The notes: generated by a model not told the origin, from the letters alone. Shown: positions 44,158 to 52,558, counted from the first letter of the stretch. The stretch is DNA of 64,000 nt from Lawsonibacter asaccharolyticus (GCA_003112755.1 BFBT01000001.1:2604001-2668000), one strand, 5' to 3'. Numbers and translations: made by a program.

Positions 44158-44700
44158 CTATGCCAGCTCTGCGTCCAAAATCTGGACTCGTTTCTCTTCC
44201 GCGTTCACATAGTAAAGGGCGATATAGTCGATGCCGTCCCGCTTGACTTGTTCCCAGGGCATACGCTCACCGTTGATCAGTTCCACGGTATCTGCCTCAT
44301 CCGGTTCAAATGTTGCTTTTTCGTCCTCATAGTCAATGCTGTAACCCAGATCCAGCACCAGCTTGGAGGCTGGGATCTCGTATCGCGTGAGGGGACGGTG
44401 CTCCAACTGGGCTGGATCGTGTTCATCGCAGAACAGATTGTCGTAGCCATGCCGCCCACCGTCAAAGATGATGAACTCCTCGCCGTTCTCCGGGTCACGG
44501 GCTGCCACCAGTCCGGGGGCCTCATCGCTGTCTACAATATAAGATTGGGGCTCTCCCTTCACCGTGAGCAGATCTCCGTAATACCAGACCTCCAGCAGTT
44601 CACTGCCGGTGGTGGAACAGAGTGTCACGGTGGGCAGACGCTTCTCCGTCCACTCTTTCACATGGCCGGTGAGCCAGGTGGGATATTTCTCAGTCATCAT
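44158..44700 (-). CDS. hypothetical protein of the array
   Basis: A 180-residue acidic, beta-rich protein (LLEVWYYGDLLTVKGEPQSY, then EEFIIFDGGRHGYDNLFCDE and YIALYYVNAEEKRVQILDAE). Such all-beta acidic proteins are typical of immunity loci. No family named. AGGAGGAG site. Confidence 0.74.
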   Translation of the reverse strand: MMTEKYPTWLTGHVKEWTEKRLPTVTLCSTTGSELLEVWYYGDLLTVKGEPQSYIVDSDEAPGLVAARDPENGEEFIIFDGGRHGYDNLFCDEHDPAQLEHRPLTRYEIPASKLVLDLGYSIDYEDEKATFEPDEADTVELINGERMPWEQVKRDGIDYIALYYVNAEEKRVQILDAELA

Positions 44701-44713
44701 AGTCTTTCTCCTC

Positions 44714-44947
44714 CTATTTCAATTTCAGTACAAATCCCCAGATGCTCACCACAATCAAGAGGACACCCAGCAGAAAGAAAACCACCCGCCGGTATCCTCT
44801 GCTATGGCGGTGGGCATCCCGCGTACCAGTGGGGTCGCAGAGCCAGTTCCAGTTGCGGATTGCCCCAATTAAAATCACGGCCCCGATGAGCACCGAGGCA
44901 ATGTACCAATGCTCCTGCAAAAAAGCTGTGATCTGTTCGCTGTTCAT
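44714..44947 (-). CDS. Imm17 family membrane immunity protein
   Basis: A 77-residue two-pass membrane protein with helices at about 14-31 and 54-74. The intervening NWNWLCDPTG and DAHRHSRGYRRVVFFLLGV match Imm17 closely. It would act in the cytoplasmic membrane, plausibly against pore-forming or membrane-targeting toxins. Its start overlaps the previous stop as ATGA. Confidence 0.87.
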   Translation of the reverse strand: MNSEQITAFLQEHWYIASVLIGAVILIGAIRNWNWLCDPTGTRDAHRHSRGYRRVVFFLLGVLLIVVSIWGFVLKLK

Positions 44948-45456
44948 TTACAGATAACCCCCTTTTCATCATCGGGAGTTTCCCGCCGAATAAATTCCTC
45001 CCGCTCGTTCCAATCCAGTTCCAAGGCTTTTTCCTCCTCCAAATACTCCTCGCAGTCCCGCACCAGTTTTTGAGCGTCCGGGTCATCCGGGGCCAGGGAC
45101 AGCCAGCGTTTTGCGTATTCATAAGCGGTGGTTGCGGAGCCGTATGCCATCAGGCAGGAGTAGCCCATCCGGGCGTTCCAGTAAGGGTCGTTCTCTCCCT
45201 GAAGGCGAACGGACTCCAGCAGATCAATGGCGTGTCCGAGGAGTTCTCCATCCACCTCACCATCCCTGCCGTGGGCGCTGTGATCCCCCAGCACCGCCAG
45301 ATTGCTGTAAGCCCGACTCAGCTTGACGGTCAGCAAATAGCCCCGCTCTCGTTCCGGGATAGCCTCGATAGCCTCAATACATCGTGAGAACTCGTCCGCA
45401 TCATTCCACTGGTCAATTTGCTCCCGAAATTTTGTTTCTTCTGTCTGATTCATCAT
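44944..45456 (-). CDS. TPR-like protein related to the poly-immunity protein
   Basis: A 170-residue helical protein. KFREQIDQWNDADEFSRCIE, AYSNLAVLGDHS and AIDLLESVRLQGENDPYWNA correspond, segment by segment, to residues about 815-945 of the 1875-residue protein (FFAQIEQWNDEDEYTRCIQ, NYAIIGDHDEG, AIEALESVRQEGQDKSQW). It is thus a free-standing copy of that TPR block. AAGGCGG site. Confidence 0.82.
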   Translation of the reverse strand: MMNQTEETKFREQIDQWNDADEFSRCIEAIEAIPERERGYLLTVKLSRAYSNLAVLGDHSAHGRDGEVDGELLGHAIDLLESVRLQGENDPYWNARMGYSCLMAYGSATTAYEYAKRWLSLAPDDPDAQKLVRDCEEYLEEEKALELDWNEREEFIRRETPDDEKGVICK

Positions 45457-45474
45457 TTCGCCGCCTTTTCTGTG

Positions 45475-45753
45475 TCATCCTTTGCCTTTTTTGAAGTGTC
45501 CGCTGCCTCGCCAGGTGTTGACCACACAGGTAAAGATCTGACCGCAGTGTTTGCATCGGACCGTGTGAGCCATAATTTCATCTGCCCATCCATCCTCAGT
45601 CTTTACCTTCTCCAGCGAACAGGTGGATTCCTCTGCCATCAGTTCAAATTCACCTTGTTCCACCAACTGCTGGATATAGGCAATACAGGCCAGATAGTCC
45701 TTGGGGGCATCAAATTTTCTCCATGTTTGAATGGTTCGGCAGTGCTCGCACAT
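45475..45753 (-). CDS. small zinc-binding-like protein
   Basis: A 92-residue protein with MCEHCRTIQTW at the N-terminus and RCKHCGQIFTCVVNTWRG at the C-terminus; the two CxxC pairs probably share one zinc. GGAGGAGG site before ATG 45753; the longer upstream frame overlaps the previous gene. Function unknown. Confidence 0.75.
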   Translation of the reverse strand: MCEHCRTIQTWRKFDAPKDYLACIAYIQQLVEQGEFELMAEESTCSLEKVKTEDGWADEIMAHTVRCKHCGQIFTCVVNTWRGSGHFKKGKG

Positions 45754-45784
45754 AATGGATGCCTCCTCCTGTAAACGGTTGTTG

Positions 45785-46627
45785 TCAGCCCTGTATCTCA
45801 GCGTCAACGGGGCCTTTTTTCAGCGTTCCATCCACAGTGATCACATGGCCCCAAAACATATCGTCGTCCTCATACCAGGCGGTAAAACGGCCGCCGGGAG
45901 ATACTGTAAACTCGGTGAGCAGGATGCGCCGGGCAAACTCATCCTTGGTGATGGGGTCTTTCTCCGGGTCCCTGTCGGTCTGGTCATTGTCCGCCAGCCA
46001 CTCGTTGGCCTGAGCGGTGAGCTTTTGGGCCGCCATCGCCCGCAGGGACTTGTCCCACGCTTCCTGCTCTGCCAGCAGCTTCTTCATCACATTGGTGACG
46101 CGGGTCCAGGACGCTTTCCTTTCAATCTCCACATCCAACGAGATCCGGACTTCTTTTCCCATCCACTTACAGGGTCCCTCGAATATGCTCATCTCACGAT
46201 CCAGTGTGAGGGTTCCCAGCACTTCGTCCTTCAGAAGAACAGGCTTCGTGTACTCCGCCCAGAGTTCCTCCAGTGCCGGACAGGGTACGCCTTCCTCCAG
46301 TACCTCCGTGACATACCACTGAGGTTCGTAGAGGGCATCACCTTTCCAGCCGCGGGCTTTGATCCGGTAGATCTGGCCCTTGGCAAACCGCTTGGAATAG
46401 TCGCCGGCATCCCGCTCCTTGTCCGTCAGCGGCCAGCTCAGGTAGCATTGGCCGGAGATCACCTGTCCGGTCTTTACATCTGCCATAGCAAGGGCGTGGG
46501 TATGCGCTGTCCAGAAGGTATCCAGAAAGGTCTTGTCCGCGCTGATACCGTCCTGAATCAGTACCAGCTTTTCCTCGTCTTCTGGGGCGTACAGGGCAAT
46601 AAAGTCCTTGACTTTTCTCTTTTTCAT
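45785..46627 (-). CDS. DUF2262 domain protein (paralogue 2)
   Basis: A 280-residue relative of the gene at 38632-39471. Matching segments include VLGTLTLDREMSIFEGPCKW, TAQANEWLADNDQTDRDPEK, ITKDEFARRILLTEFTVS and GGRFTAWYEDDDMFWGHVIT. The start at 46627 follows GTAAGGAG. Divergent enough to recognise a different partner. Confidence 0.82.
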   Translation of the reverse strand: MKKRKVKDFIALYAPEDEEKLVLIQDGISADKTFLDTFWTAHTHALAMADVKTGQVISGQCYLSWPLTDKERDAGDYSKRFAKGQIYRIKARGWKGDALYEPQWYVTEVLEEGVPCPALEELWAEYTKPVLLKDEVLGTLTLDREMSIFEGPCKWMGKEVRISLDVEIERKASWTRVTNVMKKLLAEQEAWDKSLRAMAAQKLTAQANEWLADNDQTDRDPEKDPITKDEFARRILLTEFTVSPGGRFTAWYEDDDMFWGHVITVDGTLKKGPVDAEIQG

Positions 46628-46637
46628 GGCGTTCTCC

Positions 46638-48020
46638 TTACGCAAATACCTGCTGGTATTTCTCTTTCAGTTCCTTCGGCGCCGTCTTGATGGCCTTGCT
46701 GCCGCCATTTTCAGAGGCCGGGCCCCAGATAGCCCAGAGCAGGCTCTGCCAAGCGATAGCCCGGAATTTCGGGTCTTCGTTTTCTTCCGGTAGGAGATAA
46801 GCAGAAAAGCGGCGCTTAACTGCCAGCAGCGCATCCAGGCTTTCCGCATTGGCAATCAGGCTGCGGAATTCCCTGGCAGGCTCCAGCCACTGCATAGATA
46901 ATGCGCCCCGCACCAATACCCCCAGTGTCCATGGTTGGAAACCAAACTTCCGGATCAAGGCATGAAGGAATTTCCCTTGCAGGGAGGAGTGCTCGTCGTC
47001 GCAGAGATCCAGATACTCCGCCACCAGTGTCGCCCACTGTTCTCCCTCCAGCCCCAGGGCGAACACAGCGAAAGAGCCAGGCATCGCACAGGCTTCATCC
47101 GCGAGGTTTTGGTACCATTCATACTCCCGCATAGCCAGCCGTGCATACCGCTCAATATCGGTGTGTAATTTGGGGTGCTGGACAGCACAGGCAAAGAGCT
47201 GATTGACTCCCTTCTTGGGCAGGCCGGGAATGGGCAGATAGAGTTTGTCCTTTCCACGGAACTCCACCGAGTAACTGCGGGGGAATTCCTCCTGAGAGAG
47301 CACCGCACACAGGTAGTCCAGGATTTCAGCATAGCACTCCTCGGTGGAGTCCCTGGCGGTGATTCGGATGGTGGCAAAGGCATCATTGGCCGATGCGGTG
47401 AAATGCTCCGTCTTACGCCGCTGGATACCCTTTGGCAATTTGCCGCTGCCATTGGTTTTCAGCTGCTTCACCATGTCCGGGCGAAGCTGGGAAACCAGGC
47501 CAAGAATGTGCTCGGTTTTGAGAGATTCAAAACTCTGTCCATACACTGTATGGCAGACCGCCACATAGCAGGCAAAGTGCAGCAGCCCTTCGTCCACATC
47601 CTCCGCTCGCAATTCCGGCCACACCGTGCAGGGCGGAAACACTGTAAACCCATCTTCTCGCTCTCCCACAAGGAAGTACCGCTCCTGCACCTGCTTTTCT
47701 ATGTACTTCTCCAACTGATAGCGGATCTCATTCCAGCCTGCCAACCGCCGCAGGGCATCGCAGAAAATAACAGCTTCCTCATAGGGGAATCCCTTCAAAG
47801 GCAGTTTGGACAGATACCGATCCAGCAGCTGGCTGGGCAGAAAGGGCGTTCCACTTTGGTTCCGAACGACCAGCGGGGAGCCGGAATGGTTTTCTTTTGC
47901 AGTTCCATCCAACACATCCTGGATGCACTGATCTGCGTGTTTCAGCACTTCGGGGTCCGTATCCGGTTTATGGATCAGGTAATAACGGCCATTTACGCCG
48001 TCGCGTTTCGGTAAACTCAT
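46638..48020 (-). CDS. DUF6138-like protein (tandem paralogue B)
   Basis: A 460-residue soluble protein. It shares blocks with the upstream neighbour: QRRKTEHFTASANDAFATIR, ARDSTEECYAEILDYLC, EEFPRSYSVEFRGKDKLYLP and GLPKKGVNQLFACAVQHP. I believe the family is DUF6138, known only as hypothetical. The ATG at 48020 overlaps the previous stop (ATGA). The C-terminus keeps the SLLWAIWGPASENGGSKAI motif of the pair. Confidence 0.75.
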   Translation of the reverse strand: MSLPKRDGVNGRYYLIHKPDTDPEVLKHADQCIQDVLDGTAKENHSGSPLVVRNQSGTPFLPSQLLDRYLSKLPLKGFPYEEAVIFCDALRRLAGWNEIRYQLEKYIEKQVQERYFLVGEREDGFTVFPPCTVWPELRAEDVDEGLLHFACYVAVCHTVYGQSFESLKTEHILGLVSQLRPDMVKQLKTNGSGKLPKGIQRRKTEHFTASANDAFATIRITARDSTEECYAEILDYLCAVLSQEEFPRSYSVEFRGKDKLYLPIPGLPKKGVNQLFACAVQHPKLHTDIERYARLAMREYEWYQNLADEACAMPGSFAVFALGLEGEQWATLVAEYLDLCDDEHSSLQGKFLHALIRKFGFQPWTLGVLVRGALSMQWLEPAREFRSLIANAESLDALLAVKRRFSAYLLPEENEDPKFRAIAWQSLLWAIWGPASENGGSKAIKTAPKELKEKYQQVFA

Positions 48021-49486
48021 AGCAGGCTGCCTCTTTCTTCCGGGTTCGCCGTTATCGGAACAAAAATCTGTGGGTAAAGTTCCTTCAGTTCCTCCGGAGC
48101 TGATTCCACCACTTTCTGACCACCCTTGGCGCTGGCTTTGCCCCAGATCACATAGCAGACCGTTTCCCACGCGTATTGCAGCACTTCTTCCGGGCTGGAT
48201 TCTGCTTCCAGGGTGGGTTCCTCGTCATCATCGTCATCCTCGTCGGAGGAAAAACCGCTTGGAACGATCTCGGACAGGTGGATTTTTGCCTCCAGCAGAG
48301 CGTCCAGGCTTTCTGCGTTTGCCATCCATGCGGCATAGTCCTTGGAATACTTCATGTTCTGCATGGACAGCACACCCCGGACAAACATAGGGACGGTATC
48401 GGCGGTAAATCCGAACTGTTTCACATACGCCCGGAGGAATTTTTCCTGTAAGTGGGAGTGCTCATCATCACAGAGGCCGAGATAATCCCATACCAGCTGC
48501 TGCCACTCTTGCCCCAGCATTCCCAGGGCGAACACGGCAAAACTTCCGGGGAGAGCGCACTGCTCATCGCTGAGATTGGTGTACTGCTCATATTGCCGCA
48601 TGGCAAGCCGGGCGTACCGCTCCATCAGGGGGTGGAGGCCGGGGTACTGCACGGCACAGGCAAAGAGCTGGTTTACTCCCTTTTTGGGCAGTCCTGTGAT
48701 GGGAAGATAACTCTTTTCCGGCCCTTTGAACTCCACCGCATAGCTGCGGGGAAAATCCTCCTGTTCCAGAAGCTCACACAGGTAGTTCAGCACTTCATGG
48801 CAGCATTCCTCTGTGTTGTCCCTGGCAGTAATACGGATCACGGCAAAGGCATCGTTGGCCGATGCAGTGAAGTGCTCTGTTTTCCTCTTTTGCAGAGAGA
48901 TCGGCAGCCTGCCGGTTCCATTTTCCCGGAGCTTTTTCACCATATCAGGACGGACTTTCTCTACCAAGCCCAAGAGATAATTGGTTGAAAAATATTCATA
49001 GTTCGCTCCATATATCTTATAGCTCACCGCCACATAGCAGGCAAAGCGCAATAGCTCTTCTGAAAGATCCTCCGCACGGATACCCGGTTTTAGGGAATAT
49101 TCCTGTTCTTTCCAGTAGTCATCTTCACTGCCTGTTCCGACAAAATACTTCTCTTGTAATTCCCGTTTCAGCAGGTTAATCAAATAATAGTCAATTTCAC
49201 CCCAGCGGCTCTGGCGGCGCAGGTTTTCGCTGAAGGCGATAGCTTTTTCCGCATCCATGGTTTCCGCTCGCTGGGTTTCAATCCATTTTCTCACCAGATC
49301 GCACACCTCAAAGGGCGCACCTTGACTGCTGACTACTACCGGCGGCCAGAGAGAATCAAGCCGCGTGATTCTCCCGTCAATGGTATCCTGGATGCACTGG
49401 TCAAAGAGCGGTTGCAGTTCCTCCTGTACCTCGGGCTTCATCCAGTAACAGCGCCCGTCCGCACTATTTCGTTTTGGTAAATTCAT
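48017..49486 (-). CDS. DUF6138-like protein (tandem paralogue A)
   Basis: A 489-residue paralogue of the next gene, sharing QKRKTEHFTASANDAFAVIR, ARDNTEECCHEVLNYLC, GLPKKGVNQLFACAVQYP and YVIWGKASAKGGQKVVE. It differs in an acidic insert near residue 425 (SSDEDDDDDEEPTLE). Start at 49486 (MNLPKRN) is set by the GAGAGGAG site. Tandem duplication followed by divergence is evident. Confidence 0.76.
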   Translation of the reverse strand: MNLPKRNSADGRCYWMKPEVQEELQPLFDQCIQDTIDGRITRLDSLWPPVVVSSQGAPFEVCDLVRKWIETQRAETMDAEKAIAFSENLRRQSRWGEIDYYLINLLKRELQEKYFVGTGSEDDYWKEQEYSLKPGIRAEDLSEELLRFACYVAVSYKIYGANYEYFSTNYLLGLVEKVRPDMVKKLRENGTGRLPISLQKRKTEHFTASANDAFAVIRITARDNTEECCHEVLNYLCELLEQEDFPRSYAVEFKGPEKSYLPITGLPKKGVNQLFACAVQYPGLHPLMERYARLAMRQYEQYTNLSDEQCALPGSFAVFALGMLGQEWQQLVWDYLGLCDDEHSHLQEKFLRAYVKQFGFTADTVPMFVRGVLSMQNMKYSKDYAAWMANAESLDALLEAKIHLSEIVPSGFSSDEDDDDDEEPTLEAESSPEEVLQYAWETVCYVIWGKASAKGGQKVVESAPEELKELYPQIFVPITANPEERGSLL

Positions 49487-49500
49487 TTGATGCACTCCTC

Positions 49501-50616
49501 TCAGGTCTGCTGGTGCTGCATGGATACGATCTGGCAGTCCGGGCAGAACTCCACATAGAGCGTGCCCTCCGCACAGTCAAACACTGTATCCCACTGGATC
49601 TGGGCCAGATACTTCATGGGCTTCCCACAGTGGGGACAGGTGGTATATTCCGCGTCCTGCACCCAGTTGGCAAAACCGCCCACCGTGTTCACATCCTCGC
49701 AGGCTGCGCCGTAAAACAGGGGCACAGGCGCCTTACCCAGCACGAAGGGATTTTCGGTAAGGGCCTTGTAGTCCTCCGGATGGACATAGCAGTCCATCTT
49801 CTCCGCCCCGTCAAAGAGCTCGGAGGGAAAAATCTCCACGCCGCCGTCCAAAGTGAAGTGATTGAAGGCGGGGCCTTTCAAAAATCCCACACAGCTGGGG
49901 CAGCAGGTGGCGGTCAGGATACCGTCCAGCCCCAGGAACCGGAGCCGCTCATCCCGTCCGTCCAGCACCAGCATATCCACTATGCGTCCGCCACAGTGGG
50001 GGCATGTGTCCTTCCGTGCCCGGCCAATGCGGACGGGAGACTTCTCACCGCTGGTTCCCTTGACCATGGGATAGCAGGTGTCAAAGTTAAGTTGGATTCT
50101 CTGGCCCTCCTTGTCGAAGGTCCAGCCGCCAATCTGCGCATAGCTGGACGGGTCCACATAGAGGCCCTTGCGCCAGGGCCGGGGATTCCGCTCCAACTCC
50201 AACAATGTCTCCATTGCCTTTTCATCCCCCTGGAAGGCAAGGCAGCACATCAGGTTAGACGCTTCGCTGGAATTTTCCGTGGACAACAGCGCATGGATCA
50301 AGCCGTCCCGCACATCCTCTGGGGCGCGATAGTAAAGTTCAGAAGGCCAGAAAACCTCTGCGGCCAGCGCCGCCCGCTGGATCTCCAGAGGGATGGCGTC
50401 CCGGCAGCCAAGCAACTGCCAAAAGTCGGTGAATTCCGGGTCCTCCATATCAGCCAGCCGCTGGATGTTCTGAATCAAGTTTCTCTGCTTTTCGGCAATC
50501 TGTTCCAGCGTCCAGGCCAGAGCAGCTTGTCGCTCTTGTTCGCACTTGCATTTCCAACATAGTCCCTGATACCCAAGGGGCGTCCCACAGCTGGGGCAGG
50601 CGTATTTCAGATTCAT
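49501..50616 (-). CDS. zinc-ribbon protein with DUF1963-like C-terminus (first gene of the array)
   Basis: A 371-residue protein. An N-terminal zinc ribbon (CPSCGTPLGYQGLCWKCKC) is followed by helices and, from about 200, a beta domain with further pairs (CPHCGGRIVDML, CCPSCVGF, TTCPHCGKPMKYLAQI, FCPDCQIV). The C-terminal order FANWVQDAEY, CPHCGKPMKYLAQIQWD, GTLYVEFCPDC resembles zinc-containing DUF1963/YwqG relatives. AAAGGAG site. It directly follows the leader with promoter and attenuator. Confidence 0.77.
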   Translation of the reverse strand: MNLKYACPSCGTPLGYQGLCWKCKCEQERQAALAWTLEQIAEKQRNLIQNIQRLADMEDPEFTDFWQLLGCRDAIPLEIQRAALAAEVFWPSELYYRAPEDVRDGLIHALLSTENSSEASNLMCCLAFQGDEKAMETLLELERNPRPWRKGLYVDPSSYAQIGGWTFDKEGQRIQLNFDTCYPMVKGTSGEKSPVRIGRARKDTCPHCGGRIVDMLVLDGRDERLRFLGLDGILTATCCPSCVGFLKGPAFNHFTLDGGVEIFPSELFDGAEKMDCYVHPEDYKALTENPFVLGKAPVPLFYGAACEDVNTVGGFANWVQDAEYTTCPHCGKPMKYLAQIQWDTVFDCAEGTLYVEFCPDCQIVSMQHQQT

Positions 50617-50642
50617 ATTCTCAGACTCCTTTCAGAAAATAG

Positions 50643-50702
50643 AAAAAACGCCCTGCGAGACCCTGTCACTTGGACAGGCTGACGCAGAGCATGAAAAGGG
50701 CG
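50643..50702 (-). terminator. intrinsic terminator/attenuator in the leader of the array
   Basis: On the minus strand nested stems (CGCC/GGCG, CTGCG/CGCAG, CCTGTC/GACAGG with a five-base loop) end in six T residues. It lies between the promoter at 50892-50920 and the first gene at 50616, so transcripts must pass it; this is the layout of an attenuator. A conditional control is inferred, not shown. Confidence 0.7.
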
Positions 50703-50713
50703 CAAAGAAGAAG

Positions 50714-50735
50714 TCACATCCACCCACAGATGTGA
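50714..50735 (-). promoter_or_regulatory. hairpin just upstream of the attenuator
   Basis: A perfect 7-bp stem (TCACATC/GATGTGA) with an eight-base loop lies 11 bases before the terminator stem in the leader RNA. The loop side contains GGGTGG, the core of the T-box sequence, but the following ACC is absent. It may belong to an antiterminator structure. Confidence 0.4.
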
Positions 50736-50891
50736 TTTTCTCCATAAACAAAATCCATTTTTATATAGAAACAGAGTTATTTTTGACTGATTCGTGTGCA
50801 TCTCCCAAAAACTTCCGCCTGCATTGCACATCATTGAATGCGTAAAGTGCAAGCCGTTATCATAAATGATGGGGTCAAATCGCTCTTTTCC

Positions 50892-50920
50892 ATCATACAT
50901 AATTGCATGGAAATTATCAA
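50892..50920 (-). promoter_or_regulatory. promoter of the immunity array
   Basis: TTGATA (50920-50915) and TATGAT (50897-50892) on the minus strand are 17 bases apart, each one base off the sigma-A consensus. Transcription would start near 50885 and give a leader of about 270 bases ahead of the first gene. The rest of 50921-51318 has no gene apart from the terminator at 51078-51138. Confidence 0.65.
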
Positions 50921-51077
50921 CTAAAACTTATCATTGCCTTTCCATATGAGAAAGAGGCCGAGATCGCGGATTTTGAAAGCTGCATTTTCCCACGTACAAG
51001 CAGTGAAAATGTGATATTGTATTCGCACAGAAATAACGGGGACGCTTTTTGAATGGTTTTTCGGTTGGAAATGTGGT

Positions 51078-51138
51078 CAAAAACGCTTCCTGCCCGTGGC
51101 TGAAGGTCATGCAGCGGCCCGGACAGGGAGCGTTTTTT
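51078..51138 (-). terminator. terminator of the kinase/TetR unit
   Basis: An imperfect long hairpin (ACGCTCCCTGTCC with GGGCAGGAAGCGT) is flanked by T-runs on both strands. On the minus strand it lies about 180 bases past the kinase stop and would separate that unit from the array promoter. It could work in both directions. Confidence 0.55.
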
Positions 51139-51318
51139 GTATCTCTATGCGGCTGTTCCTGCGTTGTAGGTCAGTCAGAAAAAATGTGTAAATGATTCCT
51201 GTTGTCTGCAACGCAGGATTTGCTGGTCTATAAACAGGGGGAGAAGACTCCCAGGGATGCCATAAAAGGCTCGGAAGACAAATTTCTTATACAAAATCGA
51301 AAGATGAAACCGAATGTG

Positions 51319-51924
51319 TCACCAATTGCCTCTGGTCCAAGTGATGATATGCTCTGCCGTCTCCTCAATTCCCATCACAGAACTGTTGATGCAGAAATCA
51401 TAATTCTCCGGAACCCCCCAATTTCTGCCGGTATAGGTGTCATAGTATTTTTTTCGCTGTTTATCAATTTTTCTGATGGTGTCCTCCGCTTCTTTTGGCC
51501 CGAGGCCCTCGATCTCCATCCGGCGTCTGATACGATCCCCGAAGGGAGCGCAGATGAACAGGCTGATCACCGGGATGCCGGCAGATTTGAGGATGGCATC
51601 GGCACACCGCCCCACAATAATGCAGGGATCTTTCTGGGCAAGTTCCAAGATCACCTGGCTCTGCATCTCAAACAGGATGTCCTCCGCCGGCTGGCCCTTC
51701 CGCACCTGAGGTCCGCCCTCATAGACGCCGGTAAAGAGCCAGGGATTGGGTGCTTTTTCCTCTCTGCCCGCAAACAGTTCCTCCCGCAGTTCCGCTTTCT
51801 GTGCGGCCAGAGTGATCAGTTCCCGGTCATAGCACCTGATGTTCAGTTTCTCTGCCAGCCGTTTTCCAATCTCCCGGCCGCCGCTGCCGAACTGACGGCC
51901 CAAAGCAATGATCGGCATCTTCAT
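51319..51924 (-). CDS. cytidylate kinase-like family protein
   Basis: A 201-residue P-loop kinase-like protein. The N-terminal IIALGRQFGSGGREIGKRLA carries the modified P-loop of the cytidylate-kinase-like family; IIVGRCADAIL and the GDRIRRRMEIEG lid region follow in order. Substrate is not known; members are not housekeeping CMP kinases. AAGGAGG site. It starts two bases after the TetR gene ends, so both are co-transcribed. Confidence 0.88.
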   Translation of the reverse strand: MKMPIIALGRQFGSGGREIGKRLAEKLNIRCYDRELITLAAQKAELREELFAGREEKAPNPWLFTGVYEGGPQVRKGQPAEDILFEMQSQVILELAQKDPCIIVGRCADAILKSAGIPVISLFICAPFGDRIRRRMEIEGLGPKEAEDTIRKIDKQRKKYYDTYTGRNWGVPENYDFCINSSVMGIEETAEHIITWTRGNW

Positions 51925-51925
51925 G

Positions 51926-52558
51926 TTACGAATCCTCCTTACAAATCTGCTCCGCGGCCGGGCGCGGTTCCGTCATCCGCAGGGTAGCGCCGCGAACATG
52001 ATCTTTCAAAAGCTGGTCGGTAAACCGGATCAGCTCTTCAGGGGTTCCCTGGATCTCGCCCAGCAGCCACTCCTCGATCATGCTTGCCAGCGCCCCCACA
52101 TAAAATTTCGTCAGCAAATCAACTTCGTCATCGGATGCGTGGTAGTTCAGTGCTATGACGATCCGCTGGATCGTACTCTGTATGATAGCGTGAATATCTG
52201 TCTGAAAAAAGCGTTTCAGATGTTCCCGGCTCAAGGAGTGCAGGGCGCACAGGCAGACCGTCCGGTTTTCCTGAAGATACTGAAAGAGTTGGAGCAGGCC
52301 GTCCTGCCACAGCATCACACCCTCATGCTCCCGCAGCAGTGCCACAGCCTCCTGGTCGAACATCCAGCGCACTGCGTCGTAGATATCCTCAAAGTGGTAG
52401 TAAAAATGCTGCCGAGCCATGCCGCAGGACTGCATGATCTCCGCGATGGTAATTTTATTCAGAGGCTTTTGTGCCATCAAAGTTTTCAGTGCGGCGCAGA
52501 TCTCCCGCTTGGCCGCCTCGCTGGCTTCGTATGTTCGCTGTCTCATCCCAACGACCAC
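51926..52558 (-). CDS. TetR/AcrR family transcriptional regulator
   Basis: A 210-residue regulator. The N-terminal DNA-binding domain shows MAQKPLNKITIAEIMQSCGM and ARQHFYYHFEDIYDAVRWMF, the helix-turn-helix and the start of helix 4. The C-terminal part is a helical ligand/dimer domain of the DhaS/TetR_C_8 type. The GTG at 52558 has a GAGGAAAGG site; the ATG at 52546 is the alternative. It is divergent from the MMPL operon with a palindrome between, so it very likely represses that operon and itself. Confidence 0.87.
   Translation of the reverse strand: MVVGMRQRTYEASEAAKREICAALKTLMAQKPLNKITIAEIMQSCGMARQHFYYHFEDIYDAVRWMFDQEAVALLREHEGVMLWQDGLLQLFQYLQENRTVCLCALHSLSREHLKRFFQTDIHAIIQSTIQRIVIALNYHASDDEVDLLTKFYVGALASMIEEWLLGEIQGTPEELIRFTDQLLKDHVRGATLRMTEPRPAAEQICKEDS

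Noticed and set aside
50613-50900. 95-codon minus-strand frame in the leader, overlapping the first gene by ATGA
   Set aside because: Its start lies at the promoter -10 element without a ribosome binding site, and its coding part spans the attenuator hairpin; it is better read as leader RNA. A short leader peptide is not excluded.
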